Shown: positions 8,089 through 17,179, numbered from the stretch's first letter. The stretch: DNA of 62,551 bases from Mycolicibacterium wolinskyi (GCF_002101965.1 NZ_LQQA01000001.1:1-62551), one strand, 5' to 3'. Program-made: numbers and translations. The notes: a model not told the origin generated them from the sequence alone.

Positions 8089-9738
8089 ATGACTGACGGC
8101 CCGTTGATCGTGCAGTCCGACAAGACGGTCCTGCTCGAGGTCGACCACGAACAAGCAGGAGCGGCGCGAGCGGCGATCGCACCCTTCGCCGAGTTGGAGC
8201 GTGCCCCCGAACACGTGCACACCTACCGCATCACGCCGCTCGCGTTGTGGAACGCACGCGCGGCCGGTCACGACGCCGAGCAGGTCGTCGATGCCCTGGT
8301 GTCGTTCTCCCGGTACCCGGTTCCGCAGCCGCTGCTGGTCGACATCGTCGACACCATGGCGCGTTATGGCCGCCTGCAGCTGGTCAAGCACCCGGCGCAC
8401 GGGCTGACGCTGGTCAGCCTCGACCGCGCCGTGCTCGAGGAGGTGCTGCGCAACAAGAAGATCGCGCCGATGCTGGGCGCGCGCATCGACGACGACACCG
8501 TTGTCGTGCACAACAGCGAACGCGGCCGGGTCAAGCAGATGCTGCTCAAGATCGGTTGGCCGGCAGAAGATCTCGCCGGTTACGTCGACGGTGAGGCACA
8601 CCCCATCGAGCTCGCACAAGACGGCTGGGCCTTGCGCGACTACCAGGAGATGGCCACCGAATCGTTCTGGGCGGGCGGCTCGGGCGTCGTGGTGCTGCCA
8701 TGTGGCGCGGGCAAGACGCTGGTCGGTGCGGCGGCGATGGCCAAGGCCGGCGCGACCACGTTGATCCTCGTCACCAACACGGTGGCGGGCCGGCAGTGGA
8801 AGCGCGAGCTCGTCGCCCGTACCTCTCTGACCGAAGACGAGATCGGCGAATACTCGGGCGAGAAAAAGGAGATCCGGCCCGTCACCATCGCGACGTACCA
8901 GGTGATCACCCGCCGCACGAAGGGCGAATACAAGAACCTGGAAATCTTCGACAGCCGCGACTGGGGCCTGATCATCTACGACGAGGTGCACCTGCTGCCC
9001 GCGCCGGTGTTCCGGATGACCGCTGACCTGCAGTCTCGCCGGCGCCTCGGGCTGACCGCGACGCTGATTCGTGAGGACGGCCGTGAGGGCGACGTGTTCA
9101 GCCGCATCGGCCCCAAGCGGTACGACGCACCGTGGAAGGACATCGAAGCCCAGGGCTGGATCGCGCCCGCCGAGTGCATCGAGGTGCGGGTGACGATGAC
9201 CGACAACGAGCGCATGCTCTACGCCACCGCGGAACCCGAGGAGCGCTACAAGCTGTGCTCGACCGTCCACACCAAGATCGCGGTGGTGCGCTCGATCCTC
9301 GAGCGCCATCCCGGCGAGCAGACCCTGGTGATCGGCGCCTACCTCGACCAGCTCGAGGAACTCGGGCAAGAGCTCGACGCGCCGGTGATCCAGGGGTCGA
9401 CGAAGAACGCCGAACGCGAGGCGTTGTTCGACGCCTTTCGCCGCGGTGATATCTCCACGCTGGTGGTTTCCAAGGTCGCCAACTTTTCCATCGACCTTCC
9501 GGAAGCCTCAGTGGCCGTGCAGGTTTCGGGCACTTTCGGCTCGCGCCAGGAAGAGGCACAACGGCTGGGACGGCTGCTGCGCCCCAAGGCAGGCGGTGGC
9601 GGTGCGGTGTTCTATTCGGTGGTCTCCCGCGACAGTCTCGACGCGGAGTACGCCGCGCACCGGCAGCGGTTCCTGGCCGAGCAGGGCTACGGCTACATCA
9701 TCAAAGACGCCGACGATCTACTCGGCCCGGCGATCTAG
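8089..9738 (+). CDS. ercc3: XPB/Ercc3-type DNA repair helicase
   Basis: A superfamily 2 DNA helicase of 549 residues. The N-terminal 170 residues form the XPB damage-recognition region (FSRYPVPQPLLVDIVDTMARYGR). Then come Walker A CGAGKT (205-210), the DEVH box (298-301), motif III LGLTATLIRED with the XPB-specific Arg-Glu-Asp element, and C-terminal motif VI QRLGRLLRPK. Mycobacterial XPB is an ATP-dependent 3'-5' helicase implicated in nucleotide excision repair. The ATG at 8089 gives the expected length. Its usual partner (2575-4830) is separated by the toxin locus on the opposite strand, so the two can no longer be co-transcribed simply. Confidence 0.95.
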   Translation: MTDGPLIVQSDKTVLLEVDHEQAGAARAAIAPFAELERAPEHVHTYRITPLALWNARAAGHDAEQVVDALVSFSRYPVPQPLLVDIVDTMARYGRLQLVKHPAHGLTLVSLDRAVLEEVLRNKKIAPMLGARIDDDTVVVHNSERGRVKQMLLKIGWPAEDLAGYVDGEAHPIELAQDGWALRDYQEMATESFWAGGSGVVVLPCGAGKTLVGAAAMAKAGATTLILVTNTVAGRQWKRELVARTSLTEDEIGEYSGEKKEIRPVTIATYQVITRRTKGEYKNLEIFDSRDWGLIIYDEVHLLPAPVFRMTADLQSRRRLGLTATLIREDGREGDVFSRIGPKRYDAPWKDIEAQGWIAPAECIEVRVTMTDNERMLYATAEPEERYKLCSTVHTKIAVVRSILERHPGEQTLVIGAYLDQLEELGQELDAPVIQGSTKNAEREALFDAFRRGDISTLVVSKVANFSIDLPEASVAVQVSGTFGSRQEEAQRLGRLLRPKAGGGGAVFYSVVSRDSLDAEYAAHRQRFLAEQGYGYIIKDADDLLGPAI

Positions 9739-11246
9739 CCGCGACTCCGCAGGGTCATCAGCAGTTCGCCGTCCGGGCCGCCGGTGAACGTCAACTCGCG
9801 GCGCAGCCGCTGACCAGGTACGAGATCGAGCTCGAAGCGCTGCGCGAGGCTCGCGACGATCAACGTGGCCTCGAAGTTGGCGAACCCAGAGGCGACGCAC
9901 ATGCGCTTGCCCGCCCCGAACGGCATCTGCGCACGACGCTGCGCACCGTCGAGGTTCTCCTTGAGAAACCGCGCCGGATTGAAGTCGTGCGGGCTGCCCC
10001 ACACGCGGGCGTTGTGGTGCATGCTGTGCATCAAGATGGCGACGCTGGTTCCGGCTTTGATCGGGTAATCGCCGAGGATGTCATCGCCTTTCGCCATCCG
10101 GGCCACGCCCATGATCGGCGGGTACACGCGCATGGCCTCGGCAACCACGGCTTGTGTCCAGGGCAGGTTGTCGACGTCGTCGGCGGTGGGTTCGCGTCCG
10201 CCGAGCACGTCGTCGAGCTCACTGCCCAGCCGTTGGCGCGCCTCGGGATTCTGCGACAGCAGGTACCAGGTCCAGGCCAGTGCCGCCGCGGTCGTCTCGA
10301 AGCCGGCCCCGAGGAATGTCATCACCTCGTCGCGGATCTCCAAATCGGTGTAACGGTAACCGGTTTCGGGATCCTCAGCGGCTATCAACAGTGCCAGCAG
10401 ATTGTCGGTGCGCTCGATCTTGCCGCTGCGGTGGTCGGCGATCAGCCGGTCGATGAACCGCTCTATCCGGCTAAGCCCCCACCTGGCCCGCGGTGCGATG
10501 ATCCACGCACCCCGCCGCAGCGCATTGATCGCGAGCCGAGGTGAGGACATCTTGTCGGCACCCCAACGCAACGGCCGCGCCACGCCGAGCAGGAACCCGT
10601 AGCCGAAAAGCGTTAGCAGCCGGGCGAAGTCGGTACGCATCTGTTCGGCGAGCTTGCCGGTGAGTTCGATGCCGAACATCGTGCGGGCGATGATGTCCAT
10701 CGTCACGTAGTTCATCTCCGCGGCGATGTCCACCGGCCGCCCGGCGGCCAGGATCCGGTCCCAGCGGTCGGCGGCCGCGACACAGGCGGCGGTCATCTGC
10801 GGCGCGAACGTGTCCACCTGACGTTTGGCGAAGAGGGGCTGAACCAGGCGCCGGTTGCGTTGCCACAGTTCGTCGTTCAGATCGGTGACCAGGCCGCGTC
10901 CGAACGCGACGGCCAGCAGGTCGTACTCGGCGTTCTTGGCGTAGTTGTCCTGATTGGACACCAGGACGTGGCGCGCGATATCGGGGTTGCGCACCACCAC
11001 GAACTTGGCCAGCGGCGTACGTGCGACGACGATGTCGTCCTGACCGGGCAGTTCGGTGGCGTACTCGTAGATTGTGTGCCGGTACCCCGCCCGGATGGCC
11101 TTCATGGCGAGCCACCACGACTTCAGATAGCCGACCTCGGTGTGTTGCCAACGCACCGGTGTCGGCGCCCACCGCGGCGGATGCAAGCTCGCCTCGGCGT
11201 GGACTGGGCACGCGACTTGCGCGGACTGTGCGCTCGGCTGGGACAT
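9735..11246 (-). CDS. Cytochrome P450
   Basis: A 503-residue P450 monooxygenase. The haem-thiolate signature FGAGKRMC ends at Cys450, the oxygen-activating I-helix shows GAGFETTA, and the K-helix ExxR is in VAEAMRVYPP. There is no membrane anchor, as usual for mycobacterial P450s, which take electrons from ferredoxins. I chose the ATG at 11246 because GGGAGG lies just upstream; an in-frame start 13 codons earlier lacks this. The 3' end overlaps ercc3 by 4 nt in convergent orientation. Substrate and CYP family are not assigned. The upstream region carries GGTACC repeats similar to those before the second P450 in this window. Confidence 0.9.
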   Translation of the reverse strand: MSQPSAQSAQVACPVHAEASLHPPRWAPTPVRWQHTEVGYLKSWWLAMKAIRAGYRHTIYEYATELPGQDDIVVARTPLAKFVVVRNPDIARHVLVSNQDNYAKNAEYDLLAVAFGRGLVTDLNDELWQRNRRLVQPLFAKRQVDTFAPQMTAACVAAADRWDRILAAGRPVDIAAEMNYVTMDIIARTMFGIELTGKLAEQMRTDFARLLTLFGYGFLLGVARPLRWGADKMSSPRLAINALRRGAWIIAPRARWGLSRIERFIDRLIADHRSGKIERTDNLLALLIAAEDPETGYRYTDLEIRDEVMTFLGAGFETTAAALAWTWYLLSQNPEARQRLGSELDDVLGGREPTADDVDNLPWTQAVVAEAMRVYPPIMGVARMAKGDDILGDYPIKAGTSVAILMHSMHHNARVWGSPHDFNPARFLKENLDGAQRRAQMPFGAGKRMCVASGFANFEATLIVASLAQRFELDLVPGQRLRRELTFTGGPDGELLMTLRSRG

Positions 11247-11293
11247 ATGCCACCTCCCCGGGAGTCCGCGCACCCCCCGGAGCACGGACTCGC

Positions 11294-11315
11294 GGTATAC
11301 GGTACCGCTGGTACC
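11294..11315. promoter_or_regulatory. GGTACC repeat cluster upstream of the P450 gene
   Basis: Three GGTA units lie at 11294, 11301 and 11310; the last two are complete GGTACC sites. They sit about 50-70 nt upstream of the P450 ATG at 11246. A similar cluster lies upstream of the P450 at 46592. A shared regulator is inferred. Confidence 0.4.
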
Positions 11316-11337
11316 GAGTCAGGCCAAGCCCCCAATT

Positions 11338-11682
11338 TCAGGTATGCGGCCCCATGGTCTTCACCACGGTCAGCAACACCACCGAATCCGCCAACGCGTG
11401 CAGGGTGTGGCGGGTACGCGGGATCACGATGTGGTCGCCCGGCGACCCTTCCCAGCTGGCCTCCGAGTTCGCCAGCCGGACCCTGCCCTCGATCACCTGC
11501 AGAGTCGCCTCACCGGGGCTCTCGTGCTCGTCCAGACCACTGCCCTGCGTGAGGGCGATCAGCGTCTGACGCAGTGCGTGTTCATGCCCGCCGTAGACGG
11601 TGTGGGCACTACGTCCGCTGTTGGCCGTCCGGGCTGAGGCCAACTGCTGACGCGCAAGCGCGGTGAGCGAGATCTTCTCCAT
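11338..11682 (-). CDS. Small cupin-domain protein
   Basis: A 114-residue single-domain cupin. The first cupin motif appears as HALRQTLIALTQGSGLDEHE, and the second as GSPGDHIVIPRTRHTL, with VIEGRVRL between them. Such small cupins are metal-binding sensors or enzymes, or cytosolic proteins of unknown role; the metal ligands are only partly conserved (one Glu/His cluster near DEHE and one His near the end). It lies between a P450 and an SDR gene on the same strand, 45 nt from the SDR stop. I cannot assign a substrate. Confidence 0.75.
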   Translation of the reverse strand: MEKISLTALARQQLASARTANSGRSAHTVYGGHEHALRQTLIALTQGSGLDEHESPGEATLQVIEGRVRLANSEASWEGSPGDHIVIPRTRHTLHALADSVVLLTVVKTMGPHT

Positions 11683-11727
11683 ACTTGAATCGTGCCACTT
11701 CGTGACGGCAGATTCTGCGCAGTCGGG

Positions 11728-12411
11728 TCAACCGCCGGTGTTCGCGGTGGACAACTGTGCCTTGGCGCTACGCGCCCAATCGTCGGCCAGGATCTCCGCC
11801 CGCCCATCGAGTAGGCCGGCAATCGCCTGGGAGGCCACCACTGCGGGATCGATCTTCTGGTCCGCGGGAACGTAGCTGACCATGTCGGTGTCCATGTAGC
11901 CGACGTGCAATGCGGCGACGTGGATCCCGCGTGGCGCGAGGTCGATTCGCATCGCATCGGTGAGCGCCCACGCGGCCGACTTGGCCGCGGCATACGCCCC
12001 CGAGGTCGGCGGGTGGTACCAGGACAGGACCGACAGGACGTTGAGAATCGCACCGCCGCCGTTACGTTCGATGATCGGCGCGAACTCGCGTGTGACGTTG
12101 AGAGTGCCGAAGTAGTGGGTCTCCATCTCCAGCCGGATGTCCTCGATTGGCCCGGTCAACAGGTTCGCCCGCGTCGATACACCGGCGTTGTTCACCAATA
12201 CCGTGACGTCTTGCGTGATTTCGGCCGCACGGCGTACCGACTCCGGATCGGTGATGTCCAGTTGAACGGGAATCACCCCCGGCAGATCGACCGTCTCGGG
12301 CCTCCTGGCCGCCGCATACACCTTTGCCCCGCGTGCGACGAGCTCGGCGGCGAGCCGGCGCCCCAACCCACGGTTGGCTCCGGTCACCAGTGCGGTGATG
12401 TTCTGTGTCAT
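11728..12411 (-). CDS. Short-chain dehydrogenase/reductase (SDR)
   Basis: A 227-residue classical SDR. It has the Rossmann cofactor motif TGANRGLGRRLA, the NNAG motif and the catalytic YxxxK in SGAYAAAKSAAWAL. The ATG at 12411 follows a strong AAAGGAG ribosome-binding site; a longer in-frame reading exists but lacks one. Arg residues after the second strand (YAAARRPE) suggest NADP(H). It is on the same strand as the cupin and P450 genes and could belong to one catabolic unit with them. It diverges from an MFS transporter gene 141 nt away. Substrate unknown. Confidence 0.88.
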   Translation of the reverse strand: MTQNITALVTGANRGLGRRLAAELVARGAKVYAAARRPETVDLPGVIPVQLDITDPESVRRAAEITQDVTVLVNNAGVSTRANLLTGPIEDIRLEMETHYFGTLNVTREFAPIIERNGGGAILNVLSVLSWYHPPTSGAYAAAKSAAWALTDAMRIDLAPRGIHVAALHVGYMDTDMVSYVPADQKIDPAVVASQAIAGLLDGRAEILADDWARSAKAQLSTANTGG

Positions 12412-12552
12412 CGGACTACTCCTTTCGCGTTGTGCGAACACCACAACAACTCGGATCGATGTCCGCAATCCCGTGGTGTGAAAGGCAGTTCCTTGCAGCT
12501 GTGAGGATTTCGATCGTGGTCACCGACCGGCGCCGCGCCGCACGATGGATCG

Positions 12553-13785
12553 ATGCAACACCATGCGCACGTGACCCGGACGGCGGCAGTACTGGCCGCC
12601 GCGATGGGCATCGGCCGATTCGTCTACACGCCGATCCTGCCGCTGATGACCGCACAGGCCGGGATCTCGCCGCACACCGCGGCCAACCTGGCCACCGCGA
12701 ACTACGTCGGATATCTGGCGGGTGCCCTGATGGGTACCGTTTGGCCACGGCTTGCCAGATCGATGACCGCGTGCCGGGTGTGCCTGATCGTCCTCATCGC
12801 CAGTCTCGCCGCAATGCCGTTGTTCACCAATACAATCGAGTGGACAGCGCTGCGCGCCGTGGCCGGGCTGACCAGCGCCCTGGTGTTCGTGATCGCGGTC
12901 AACGCGATGCTGGAACACCTCCATGGCCATCCTGCGCGTCTTGCCGGCTGGGGGTTCGGCGGTATCGGCGCAGGCATCGCGCTTTCAGCGGTGCTCGTGC
13001 TGGCCATCGACGACTGGAAGGCGGCCTGGTGGGCGTCGGCGGCGGTGTCCGCGGTGCTGGCGATCGGCGCCTGGTCGATGCAGCACGCTCCCGAAACGGC
13101 GACGGCGGTCGATGACGCCGAACAGCGCCCACCGCACGGCGCCTTCTCGATGCTGCTGGCCAGCTACACACTCGAAGGGATCGGCTACATCATCGCCGGG
13201 ACGTTCCTGGTCGCGGCAGTCGCACAAGGCACACCGGATTGGCTGGGCGGCGGCACGTGGCTTGTGGTCGGCGTGGCCACCGTTCCGTCCGCGGCATTGT
13301 GGGCAACCCTGAGTAGCCGATGGTCTCATCCGGGATTGCTGGTGGCGGCACTGTGCCTGCAGGCGGTCGGGATCGCCGTCGCAGGTTTGGTCGGCGGAAT
13401 CACCGCCGCACTGGTCGGCGCCGTGCTGTTCGGCGGCACCTTCGTCGGTGTGAGCACACTCGCGCTGGCCGCCGGACGCCTGCTGCGTTATCCGCGTGCT
13501 GTCGCGTTGTTGACCGCGGGGTACTCGGTGGGCCAGATTGTCGGCCCGCTGGTGGTGGCGCCGCTACTGCACCACGGGTTCCGGCCCGCGCTGGTCCTGG
13601 GCGCTGTCGTGGTGCTGGCCGCCGCCCTGATCGCCGGGCTTATGCGGATCGTCGGCGGGCAGCCAGACCGTCGGGTCCGCCAGCCCGAAATCAATGGTGC
13701 CGCCGGTGAATTCGTCGATGACAGCGTGGACAGCGGGGTTCTCTTCGCCACGCCGCCACACCAACGACCACGTCCACAACGGTGA
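12553..13785 (+). CDS. MFS transporter, YbfB/YjiJ type
   Basis: A 410-residue integral membrane protein with about 12 hydrophobic segments. The N-terminus contains the AAAMGIGRFVYTPILPLM motif typical of the YbfB/YjiJ family, then HTAANLATANYVGYLAGALM. The last membrane segment ends near residue 371 and a hydrophilic tail follows. The 3' 222 nt overlap the convergent LysR gene; since the transporter fold ends around 13665, the tail is probably read-through without a selected stop. It diverges from an SDR gene. The transported compound is unknown; association with LysR and SDR genes suggests efflux or uptake of a small organic molecule. Confidence 0.85.
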   Translation: MQHHAHVTRTAAVLAAAMGIGRFVYTPILPLMTAQAGISPHTAANLATANYVGYLAGALMGTVWPRLARSMTACRVCLIVLIASLAAMPLFTNTIEWTALRAVAGLTSALVFVIAVNAMLEHLHGHPARLAGWGFGGIGAGIALSAVLVLAIDDWKAAWWASAAVSAVLAIGAWSMQHAPETATAVDDAEQRPPHGAFSMLLASYTLEGIGYIIAGTFLVAAVAQGTPDWLGGGTWLVVGVATVPSAALWATLSSRWSHPGLLVAALCLQAVGIAVAGLVGGITAALVGAVLFGGTFVGVSTLALAAGRLLRYPRAVALLTAGYSVGQIVGPLVVAPLLHHGFRPALVLGAVVVLAAALIAGLMRIVGGQPDRRVRQPEINGAAGEFVDDSVDSGVLFATPPHQRPRPQR

Positions 13786-14547
13786 CGGGTGAATCACCGG
13801 CCGACGCACCAGACCCCGCGGCAGCGACACATCCTGGCCCTTGGGGTTGTTGAGAACCGGACGACGCAGCCGGCGCACATGCTCGAAGAACGTCGGGCCG
13901 GTGACGCCGCCGTCGTCGGTACGCATCACCCGCGCGCCCGTCGCGGCCGCGAACTGCTCGCCGTAGCGGTTCCACGACGACCAACTGGCACCGTCGGCGT
14001 CCACCAGCACCACGGTGTCGGCGGCTTCGACCGGCGCCTCATCGGTGCCGGCGTCCAACGCGTACAACCGGTCGACGCCGAGCAGCCGCGCGTCAAGCGA
14101 CAGCGCGTCGAGGTCGGCGTTCTGCACCCAGCAGATCGCCAGGTCAAGACTGCCGTCGGCGACACGGGCGGCCTGCGTGTGCGACGGCATCACCCACGTG
14201 TCCACCCGCAGTTCGGCGACGCCCGCGGCCCGCTCGGCCCAATCGGTCGGGCACCAGTTCACACAGCCGATGCGCACCGGGTCGGAGATCGCCATACCTT
14301 TTGCGCGCCTGCGTAGTTCGTCGGCCTGGGCGATCAACGCGCGGGCATCGGGCAGTAGTGCCGCCCCGGCCGAGGTGAGCGCGACGGACCTCCGGTCCCG
14401 GTCGAACAGGGTCACCTTGAGGTCGCGCTCCAGCGCCTTGATCTGCTGGGACAGCGACGGCCCTGCGATACGCAGACGCTCGGCAGCGCGGCCGAAGTTC
14501 AGCTCCTCGGCCACGGTGACGAAATAGCGCAGCTGCCGCAGCTCCAC
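13564..14547 (-). CDS. LysR-family transcriptional regulator
   Basis: A 327-residue regulator. The N-terminal winged helix-turn-helix reads ELRQLRYFVTVAEELNFGRA, then SLSQQIKALERDLKVTLFDR, which is classical LysR. A ligand-binding domain follows (VRIGCVNWCP, SLDLAICWVQNADLDALSLD). I chose the GTG at 14547 because it immediately precedes ELRQLRYF; the frame runs open much further upstream only as antisense to the SDR gene. The 3' end overlaps the MFS gene by 222 nt, and the last 20 or so residues (after WLPADDPH) look like non-conserved read-through. It probably regulates the divergent SDR/SnoaL-like pair (14674-15724), the usual LysR arrangement. Confidence 0.9.
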   Translation of the reverse strand: MELRQLRYFVTVAEELNFGRAAERLRIAGPSLSQQIKALERDLKVTLFDRDRRSVALTSAGAALLPDARALIAQADELRRRAKGMAISDPVRIGCVNWCPTDWAERAAGVAELRVDTWVMPSHTQAARVADGSLDLAICWVQNADLDALSLDARLLGVDRLYALDAGTDEAPVEAADTVVLVDADGASWSSWNRYGEQFAAATGARVMRTDDGGVTGPTFFEHVRRLRRPVLNNPKGQDVSLPRGLVRRPVIHPSPLWTWSLVWRRGEENPAVHAVIDEFTGGTIDFGLADPTVWLPADDPHKPGDQGGGQHHDSAQDQRGPEPVVQ

Positions 14548-14673
14548 CGTTGCAGCGTAATAGGCACAGCCTCTCAGCAGAGAGGCAACCGGTCCCTTCG
14601 ACCGGACATGAGCGCGCCCGATGCCGTGTTGAGTGGTGCAACCGGATAGGACCGGATCAGAAAGGGACCAGAC

Positions 14674-15372
14674 ATGAACACTCCAGTCGCGATCATCACC
14701 GGCGCATCGCAGGGCATCGGCGCGGGCCTGGTGACGGGATACCGCAAGCTCGGCTATGCCGTCGTCGCGAACTCGCGCAGCATCGGTGAAAGCGATGATC
14801 CGATGGTGCTGACCGTGGCGGGCGACATCTCCTCGCCCGGCGTCGGACAGCGCGTCGTCGACGCGGCGCTGGAACGCTTCGGCCGCATCGACACGGTCGT
14901 CAACAACGCAGGCATCTTCATCGCGAAGCCGTTCACCGAGTACACCGACGCCGATTACGACGCGATCACCGGCGTGAACCTGCGCGGGTTCTTCGAGGTA
15001 TCCCGAGCAGCGCTCGCCGCGATGGGCGACTCCGGCCATATCGTCAACGTCTCCACCAGCCTGGTGGATCAGGCCAATTCGAAGGTGCCCGCGGCGCTGG
15101 CCTCCCTGACCAAAGGTGGACTGAACGCGGTCACGAAGGCGCTCGCGGTCGAATATGCGAGCCGTGGCATTCGCGTCAACGCGGTGGCTCTCGGCTCGAT
15201 CAACACGCCGATGCACGATCCGTCCAGTCACGACTTCATGGCATCGCTGAACCCGATGAATGAGCTCGGTGAAATCGACGACGCCGTCCAGGCGGTGCTG
15301 TACCTGGAGCAGGCCGGGTTCGTCACGGGCGAGATCCTGCGCGTCGACGGAGGTCAAAGTGCAGGCCACTGA
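14674..15372 (+). CDS. SDR-family protein lacking the catalytic tyrosine
   Basis: A 232-residue SDR-fold protein. The cofactor motif TGASQGIGAGL, the NNAG motif (77-80), the Ser strand NVSTS (125-129) and the C-terminal VTGEILRVDGGQ are all present. At the YxxxK position the sequence is ALASLTKGG: Lys147 is there but the residue four before it is Ala143, not Tyr. It may therefore be a non-classical reductase or a binding protein. It diverges from the LysR gene (126 nt apart) and overlaps the downstream SnoaL-like gene by 14 nt, so LysR control and translational coupling are likely. Confidence 0.85.
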   Translation: MNTPVAIITGASQGIGAGLVTGYRKLGYAVVANSRSIGESDDPMVLTVAGDISSPGVGQRVVDAALERFGRIDTVVNNAGIFIAKPFTEYTDADYDAITGVNLRGFFEVSRAALAAMGDSGHIVNVSTSLVDQANSKVPAALASLTKGGLNAVTKALAVEYASRGIRVNAVALGSINTPMHDPSSHDFMASLNPMNELGEIDDAVQAVLYLEQAGFVTGEILRVDGGQSAGH

Positions 15373-15724
15373 GAACATCCTGCGCGGGGTGCTCGACGTG
15401 TGGAAGACCGGCATCGACGCACACGAGCCGCAACGGGTGGCCGACGTGTTCACCGCCGATGCGATCTTTCAGGGCCTGCGGCCCTACAGCGTCGGACAAC
15501 AGGGGGTGTTCGAGTACTACGACTCCCAGCCGGCGGGCATGACGGTCGACTATCGCATCCGCGAGACGCGCGACCTCGCCGACGGAGTGGTGCTCGGATA
15601 CCTGGTCGCGGACTTCTCCTTTCGCGACCGGGACCCGATCCACCTAAACCTGGGTGTGGTGGTCACTCGCAATGACGCCGGGTGGCACATCGCGCACTAC
15701 CAGGTCAGCCCAGTGCAGGGATGA
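15359..15724 (+). CDS. SnoaL-like (NTF2-fold) protein
   Basis: A 121-residue protein with the SnoaL/NTF2-like pattern: an N-terminal helix (ENILRGVLDVWKTGIDAHEP), VADVFTADAIFQGLRPYSVG, and a curved sheet ending HIAHYQVSPVQG. Members are small polyketide cyclases, isomerases or binding proteins. The GTG at 15359 is preceded by GGAGG inside the SDR 3' end and gives a 14-nt overlap, so the two proteins are made together. The 3' end overlaps the convergent LLM gene by 20 nt. Enzymatic role unknown. Confidence 0.8.
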   Translation: MQATENILRGVLDVWKTGIDAHEPQRVADVFTADAIFQGLRPYSVGQQGVFEYYDSQPAGMTVDYRIRETRDLADGVVLGYLVADFSFRDRDPIHLNLGVVVTRNDAGWHIAHYQVSPVQG

Positions 15725-16694
15725 CCTTCTGCTCGAACAGTTCGATACCCGACCGGTCGTATGCGGCCTCCGGGAAGTACAGGATCGCGTACTCACAGCC
15801 GAGATCACGCATCCGCTGCAGTTTCTCGACGACCTGTTCCGGTGTGCCGGAGGCGGATTCGGGAGCACTCATGGTCGACAGCATCGCGTCGACCGCGGCC
15901 TCCCCCGCCACCGGCACCTGGCGGTCGCGCAGCCGGGCGATCCGGTCTTTGACATCGGCTTCCGAATCGCCGATGACGGCGTTGAAGTTGGCCGACCGCA
16001 CGATCGCGTCGTAGTCGGTGCCGACCTCGCGGCAATGCCCGGCCAGCACTTCCGATTTGTGGGCGAACCCGTCGGGCGCGGAGGTGAAGTTGGTGTACTG
16101 CGCATACTTGGCCGCGATGCGCAGCGTCACCTTCTCTCCGCCCCCGGCGATCCACAGCGGGATGCTGTTTTCCTGCAACGGCTTCGGTGCGACGATCGCG
16201 TCGTCGACCTGATAGTGCTTGCCGTCGAAGCTCACCCGCCCGTCGCGCCACGCGTCACGCATGATCTGCACACCCTCGTCGAGCCGGCCCAGCCGCACCC
16301 CGGCCGACGGGAAGCCGTAGCCATAGGCCCGCCACTCGTGCTCGTACCACCCGCCACCGATGCCCATCTGGATACGGCCGCCCGAGATGATGTCGGCGGT
16401 GGCCGCGACCTTCGCCAGGTACACCGGGTTGCGATAGCTCATCGCCGTACACATCTGGCCGAGTTTGATGCGTGACGTCGTCGCCGCGTACGCCGACATC
16501 AACGACCACGCCTCATGCGTCGCCTCGTCGGTGGGCACCGGCACGGTGTGGAAGTGGTCGTACACCCACAGCGAATCCCAGGCGCCGCCGTCGGCGTAGG
16601 TGGCCAGGTCCTTCATGACCGGCCAGTGCTGCTGTGTGGGAATGTCTACGAGATCGAGTCGCCAGCCCTGCGGAATGAAGAGTCCAAAGCGCAT
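15705..16694 (-). CDS. LLM-class F420-dependent oxidoreductase
   Basis: A 329-residue luciferase-like TIM-barrel protein. It begins MRFGLFIPQGWRLDL, contains the AATTSRIKLGQMCTAMSYRN strand typical of F420-binding family members, GGRIQMGIGGGWYEHEW and a C-terminal GCEYAILYFPEAAYDRSGIE. Such enzymes use the deazaflavin cofactor F420 to oxidise or reduce diverse substrates and are abundant in mycobacteria. It diverges from a PPOX-fold protein gene 55 nt away. The substrate cannot be told from sequence. Confidence 0.9.
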   Translation of the reverse strand: MRFGLFIPQGWRLDLVDIPTQQHWPVMKDLATYADGGAWDSLWVYDHFHTVPVPTDEATHEAWSLMSAYAATTSRIKLGQMCTAMSYRNPVYLAKVAATADIISGGRIQMGIGGGWYEHEWRAYGYGFPSAGVRLGRLDEGVQIMRDAWRDGRVSFDGKHYQVDDAIVAPKPLQENSIPLWIAGGGEKVTLRIAAKYAQYTNFTSAPDGFAHKSEVLAGHCREVGTDYDAIVRSANFNAVIGDSEADVKDRIARLRDRQVPVAGEAAVDAMLSTMSAPESASGTPEQVVEKLQRMRDLGCEYAILYFPEAAYDRSGIELFEQKVIPALG

Positions 16695-16749
16695 GGATCC
16701 TCACTCTACGACGGCCTGCCGTGTCGGTGGACGCGGCTAGCCTGAGTTC

Positions 16750-17175
16750 ATGGCCCTTTCCAAGGAAGAACGCGAACAGTTTCTCGCCGAACCGCACATC
16801 GCCGCACTGTCGGTGTATGCCGGAGACAAGCGTGGTCCGCTCACGGTCCCGATCTGGTACCAGTACTCACCCGGCGGTGAGCCGTGGGTGCTGACGGGTG
16901 TCGGGTCGCGCAAGCACCGGCTCATCGAGGCCGCAGGCCATTTCTCGCTGATGGTCGAGCGGCTCGAGCCGACCGTCCGCTATGTCGCCGTCGACGGTGC
17001 CGTCAGCCGGATCGAGCCGAGCACCGACGAACAACTCGTCGAGATGACCAAGCGCTACCTCGCCCCGGAGAAGGTCGAGGGGTACCTGGAGTTCGCGCGC
17101 CGCGAGCACGGCGAGAGCGTCACGGTGTACCTGAAGCCCGAGCATTGGCTGTCGGCGGATCTGGGGGCCGTGTGA
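16750..17175 (+). CDS. PPOX/split-barrel flavin or F420-binding protein
   Basis: A 141-residue protein of the pyridoxamine-phosphate-oxidase-like split barrel. Typical features are LAEPHIAALSVYAGD, GPLTVPIWYQYSPGGEPWVL, the SRKHRLIEAAGHFSLMVE strand and VRYVAVDGAVSRIEP. Relatives in mycobacteria bind F420, FMN or haem. It starts 55 nt from the divergent LLM gene, and its stop lies 4 nt from the convergent S9 peptidase end. The specific cofactor cannot be decided. Confidence 0.85.
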   Translation: MALSKEEREQFLAEPHIAALSVYAGDKRGPLTVPIWYQYSPGGEPWVLTGVGSRKHRLIEAAGHFSLMVERLEPTVRYVAVDGAVSRIEPSTDEQLVEMTKRYLAPEKVEGYLEFARREHGESVTVYLKPEHWLSADLGAV

Positions 17176-17179
17176 CGCC

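Noticed and set aside
13564..15453. Minus-strand frame joining LysR with an N-terminal extension of about 300 residues
   Set aside because: The extension is antisense to the SDR and SnoaL-like genes; the LysR start at 14547 directly precedes the helix-turn-helix.
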